In this document: positions 61,577 through 64,000 of the stretch, one piece after another
Position numbering within the stretch: the stretch's first letter is position 1
How the letters are laid out: every line of letters starts with the position of its first letter
Origin: Antedon mediterranea
Lineage: Eukaryota; Echinodermata; Crinoidea; Comatulida; Antedonidae
Reading direction: 5' to 3'
Length of the DNA: 64,000 nt
NCBI RefSeq assembly: GCF_964355755.1
Contig: NC_092678.1
Coordinates: 11,068,922-11,132,921 of the forward strand
Notes under the pieces: model-generated
The model's input: the letters and a program-made list of their open reading frames with translations, nothing else
The model's database searches: none
Told to the model about the DNA's origin: nothing
Position numbers and translations under genes: made by a program

Positions 61577-64000
61577 AATGCTACCCCCTACCCCAAAAAT
61601 GTCTTTTTATTGTAATTTTGAAGAATAACAAAATTACATGACAATTGGTATTAATGCAGTGCAATTTTTTTCATGTTAACACACATTTTGTTATTCAATG
61701 TCAGTAAACACAAGTAAAACACAATTAAAATGAAAAGTATTGAAAAAATTGGAGATTTGATATTGAAATGTATCTCATTATGGCAAATATTTGCAATTTT
61801 GCAAAAGGTCAGTGACCTTTTTGACCTCTACTCACCTTAAACATGGTTCAATTAATTTTATTAAAATTCTATATGGTTAAAAAACACGAATGCTACACAA
61901 CGACACCAAGATCATACTAATTAGATGTTTGATTCTTGGGTTATTGCTATTAATGTTACACCCTACCCCAAAAAATGTATTTTTATTACAATTTTTAAGA
62001 ATAAAAAATGATAATTTGTGTATAATGAACTGCAATTTTAATCTTGTTAACATATATTTTCTTATTCAATATGTTAGTAAGCACAAGTAAAACACAATTA
62101 AGATAAAACATATTGAAAATTATAGATACTATGTTGAAATTTATCTATATTTTGGCAAAAATGTGCATTTTTGTAAAAGGTCAATGACTTTTTGACCTCT
62201 ACTGACCCTACTAATAGTCCGATTAATTTTATTTAAATTTTATAAGATTTTAAAAGATGTATTCTACACAATGGTACCAAGATAATACTAATTAGGTGTT
62301 GGATTCTTGGGTTATTGGGATAATTGTTACCCCCTACCCCAAAAATGTCTTTTTATTGTAATTTTGAAGAATAACAAAATTACATGACAATTGGTATTAA
62401 TGCAGTGCAATTTTTTTCATGTTAACACATATTTTGTTATTCAATATGTCACTAAACACAATTAAAACACAATTGAAATGAAAAGTATTGAAAAAATTGG
62501 AGATTAGATATTGAAATGTATCTCATTATAGCAAATATTTGCAATTTTGCAAAAGGTCAGTGACCTTTTTGACCTCTACTGACCTTAAAAATGGTTCGAT
62601 TAATTTTATTAAAATTCTATATGATTAAAAAACACGAATGCTACACAACGACACCAAGATCATACTAATTAGATGTTTGATTCTTGGGTTATTGCTATTA
62701 ATGTTACACCCTACCCCAAAAAATGTATTTTTATTGCAATTTTTAAGAATAAAAAATGATAATTTGTGTATAATGAACTGCAATTTTAATCTTGTTAACA
62801 TATATTTTCTTATTCAATATGTCAGTAAGCACAAGTAAAACACAATTAAGATAAAACAAATTGAAAATTATAGATACTATGTTGAAATTTATCTATATTT
62901 TGGCAAAAATTTGCATTTTTGTAAAAGGTCAATGACCTTTTGACCTCTACTGACCCTACTAATAGTCCGATTAATTTTATTTAATGACCTCTACTGACCC
63001 TACTAATAGTCCGATTAATTTTATTTAAATTTTATAAGATTTTAAAAGATGTATGCTACACAATGGTACCAAGAATACTAATTAGGTGTTGGATTCTTGG
63101 GTTATTGGGATAATTGTTACCCCCTACCCAAAAAATTTCTTTTTGTTGTAATTTTGAAGAATAACAAAATTACATGACAATTGGTATTAATGCAGTGCAA
63201 TTTTTGTCATGTTAACACATATTTTGTTATTCAATGTGTCACTAAACACAAGTAAAACACAATTAAAATAAAAAATATTGAAAATTGGAGATTTGATATT
63301 GAAATGTATCTCATTATGGCAAATATTTGCAATTTTGCAAAAGGTCAGTGACCTTTTGACCTCTACTGACCTTAAAATTGGTTCGATTAATTTTATTCAA
63401 ATTTTATATGATTAAAAAACATGAATGCTACACAACGACACCAAGATCATACTAATTAGATGTTTGATTCTTGGGTTATTGCTATTATTGTTACCCCCTA
63501 CCCCAAAAAATGTATTTTTATTGCAATTTTTAACAATAAAAAATAACAATTTGTATATAATGAACTGCAATTTTTATCTTGTTAACATATATTTTCTTAT
63601 TCAATATGTCAGTAAGCACAAGTAAAACACAATTAAGATAAAAAATATTGAAAATTGTAGATACGATATTGAAATTTATCTATATTTTGGGGAAAATTTG
63701 CATTTTGCAAAAGGTCAATGACCTTTTGACCTCTACTGACCTTAATAATCTTCCGATTAATTTTATTTAAATTTTAAAAGATTTAAAAAAATGTATGCTA
63801 CACAATGTTACTAAGATAATACTAATTAGATGTTGGATTCTTGGGTTATTAGGATAAATGTTACCCCCTACCCCAAAAAATATTTGAAGATAAAACACTG
63901 ATGATCATTACAAATGACGCAAGTACATACAATGCATCCCTATATTTTTCTTGTTAACATCGATTTTTTCACTCTATATGTCCGTGGGAAGAAAATGATA
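61577..64000 (-). repeat. Repeat F, inverted array (about 6.5 units, runs off the window)
   Basis: Units read as the reverse complement of 48782-49355 and 55421-57028, with the same two alternating monomer types. Unit starts at 61890, 62638 and 63425 (ATGCTACACAACGACACC) give ~748 and ~787 bp dimers. A ~45 bp tandem duplication (TGACCTCTACTGACCCT...) lies at 62940-63025. The end (63870-64000) mirrors 48782-48900, including AATGACGCAAGTACATAC. The 66-codon plus-strand frames at 61890, 62638 and 63425 recur with the repeat. Confidence 0.92.

Noticed and set aside
61890-63625. Recurrent 66-codon frame (MLHNDTKIILIRCLILGLL...) at 61890, 62638, 63425 and in mirror at 55971-56171
   Set aside because: It belongs to repeat F units that are nearly identical throughout, so the frame is copied with the repeat. 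The leucine-rich run comes from AT-rich noncoding sequence and there is no independent sign of selection.

Overview
The window is eukaryotic, very AT-rich and dominated by tandem repeats. The evidence is long noncoding satellite arrays, a LINE with two ORFs, GT/AG splice signals and many AGGCCTAGGC-type low-complexity runs. The last of these, with no bacterial gene organisation, suggests an invertebrate deuterostome such as an echinoderm. That is an impression, not a proven assignment.

Layout. 1-2400 is an ~80-88 bp satellite (A). 2401-12945 is a 50 bp satellite (B), most of it a tandem pair of ~4.5 kb blocks. 12946-15967 is mixed sequence with a tRNA-like unit, a broken LINE 3' end and a 36 bp minisatellite. 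15968-20545 is a ~185 bp hairpin-forming satellite (D), interrupted by a 626 bp insertion and by a second block of A. 20546-23668 is a ~258 bp tandem array (C) whose units carry tRNA-like A and B boxes on the minus strand. 23669-47980 is again satellite B, split by one insertion at 35561-40248. 48782 to the end is a ~375 bp repeat (F), first in plus orientation and then, from ~61577, inverted. It hosts a 6.07 kb insertion (49356-55420) and a LINE (57029-~61490).

The most notable points follow. (1) Two large insertions have short inverted termini and short target duplications, and each has a matching unfilled site elsewhere in the window. They look like DNA transposons and both contain spliced-gene signals whose products I do not recognise. 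(2) Each repeat F unit carries a cluster of four nuclear-receptor half-sites (DR4, DR2 or DR3, then IR1). (3) Array C resembles a tandem battery of tRNA-derived Pol III units. (4) Repeat F forms a large palindrome centred near 61574.

Real protein-coding content is small: LINE ORF1 and ORF2 (both broken), a decayed second LINE fragment, a candidate short coiled-coil gene at 52700-53801, and a candidate terminal exon at 39077-39267. Nearly all other open frames are by-products of tandem repeats.
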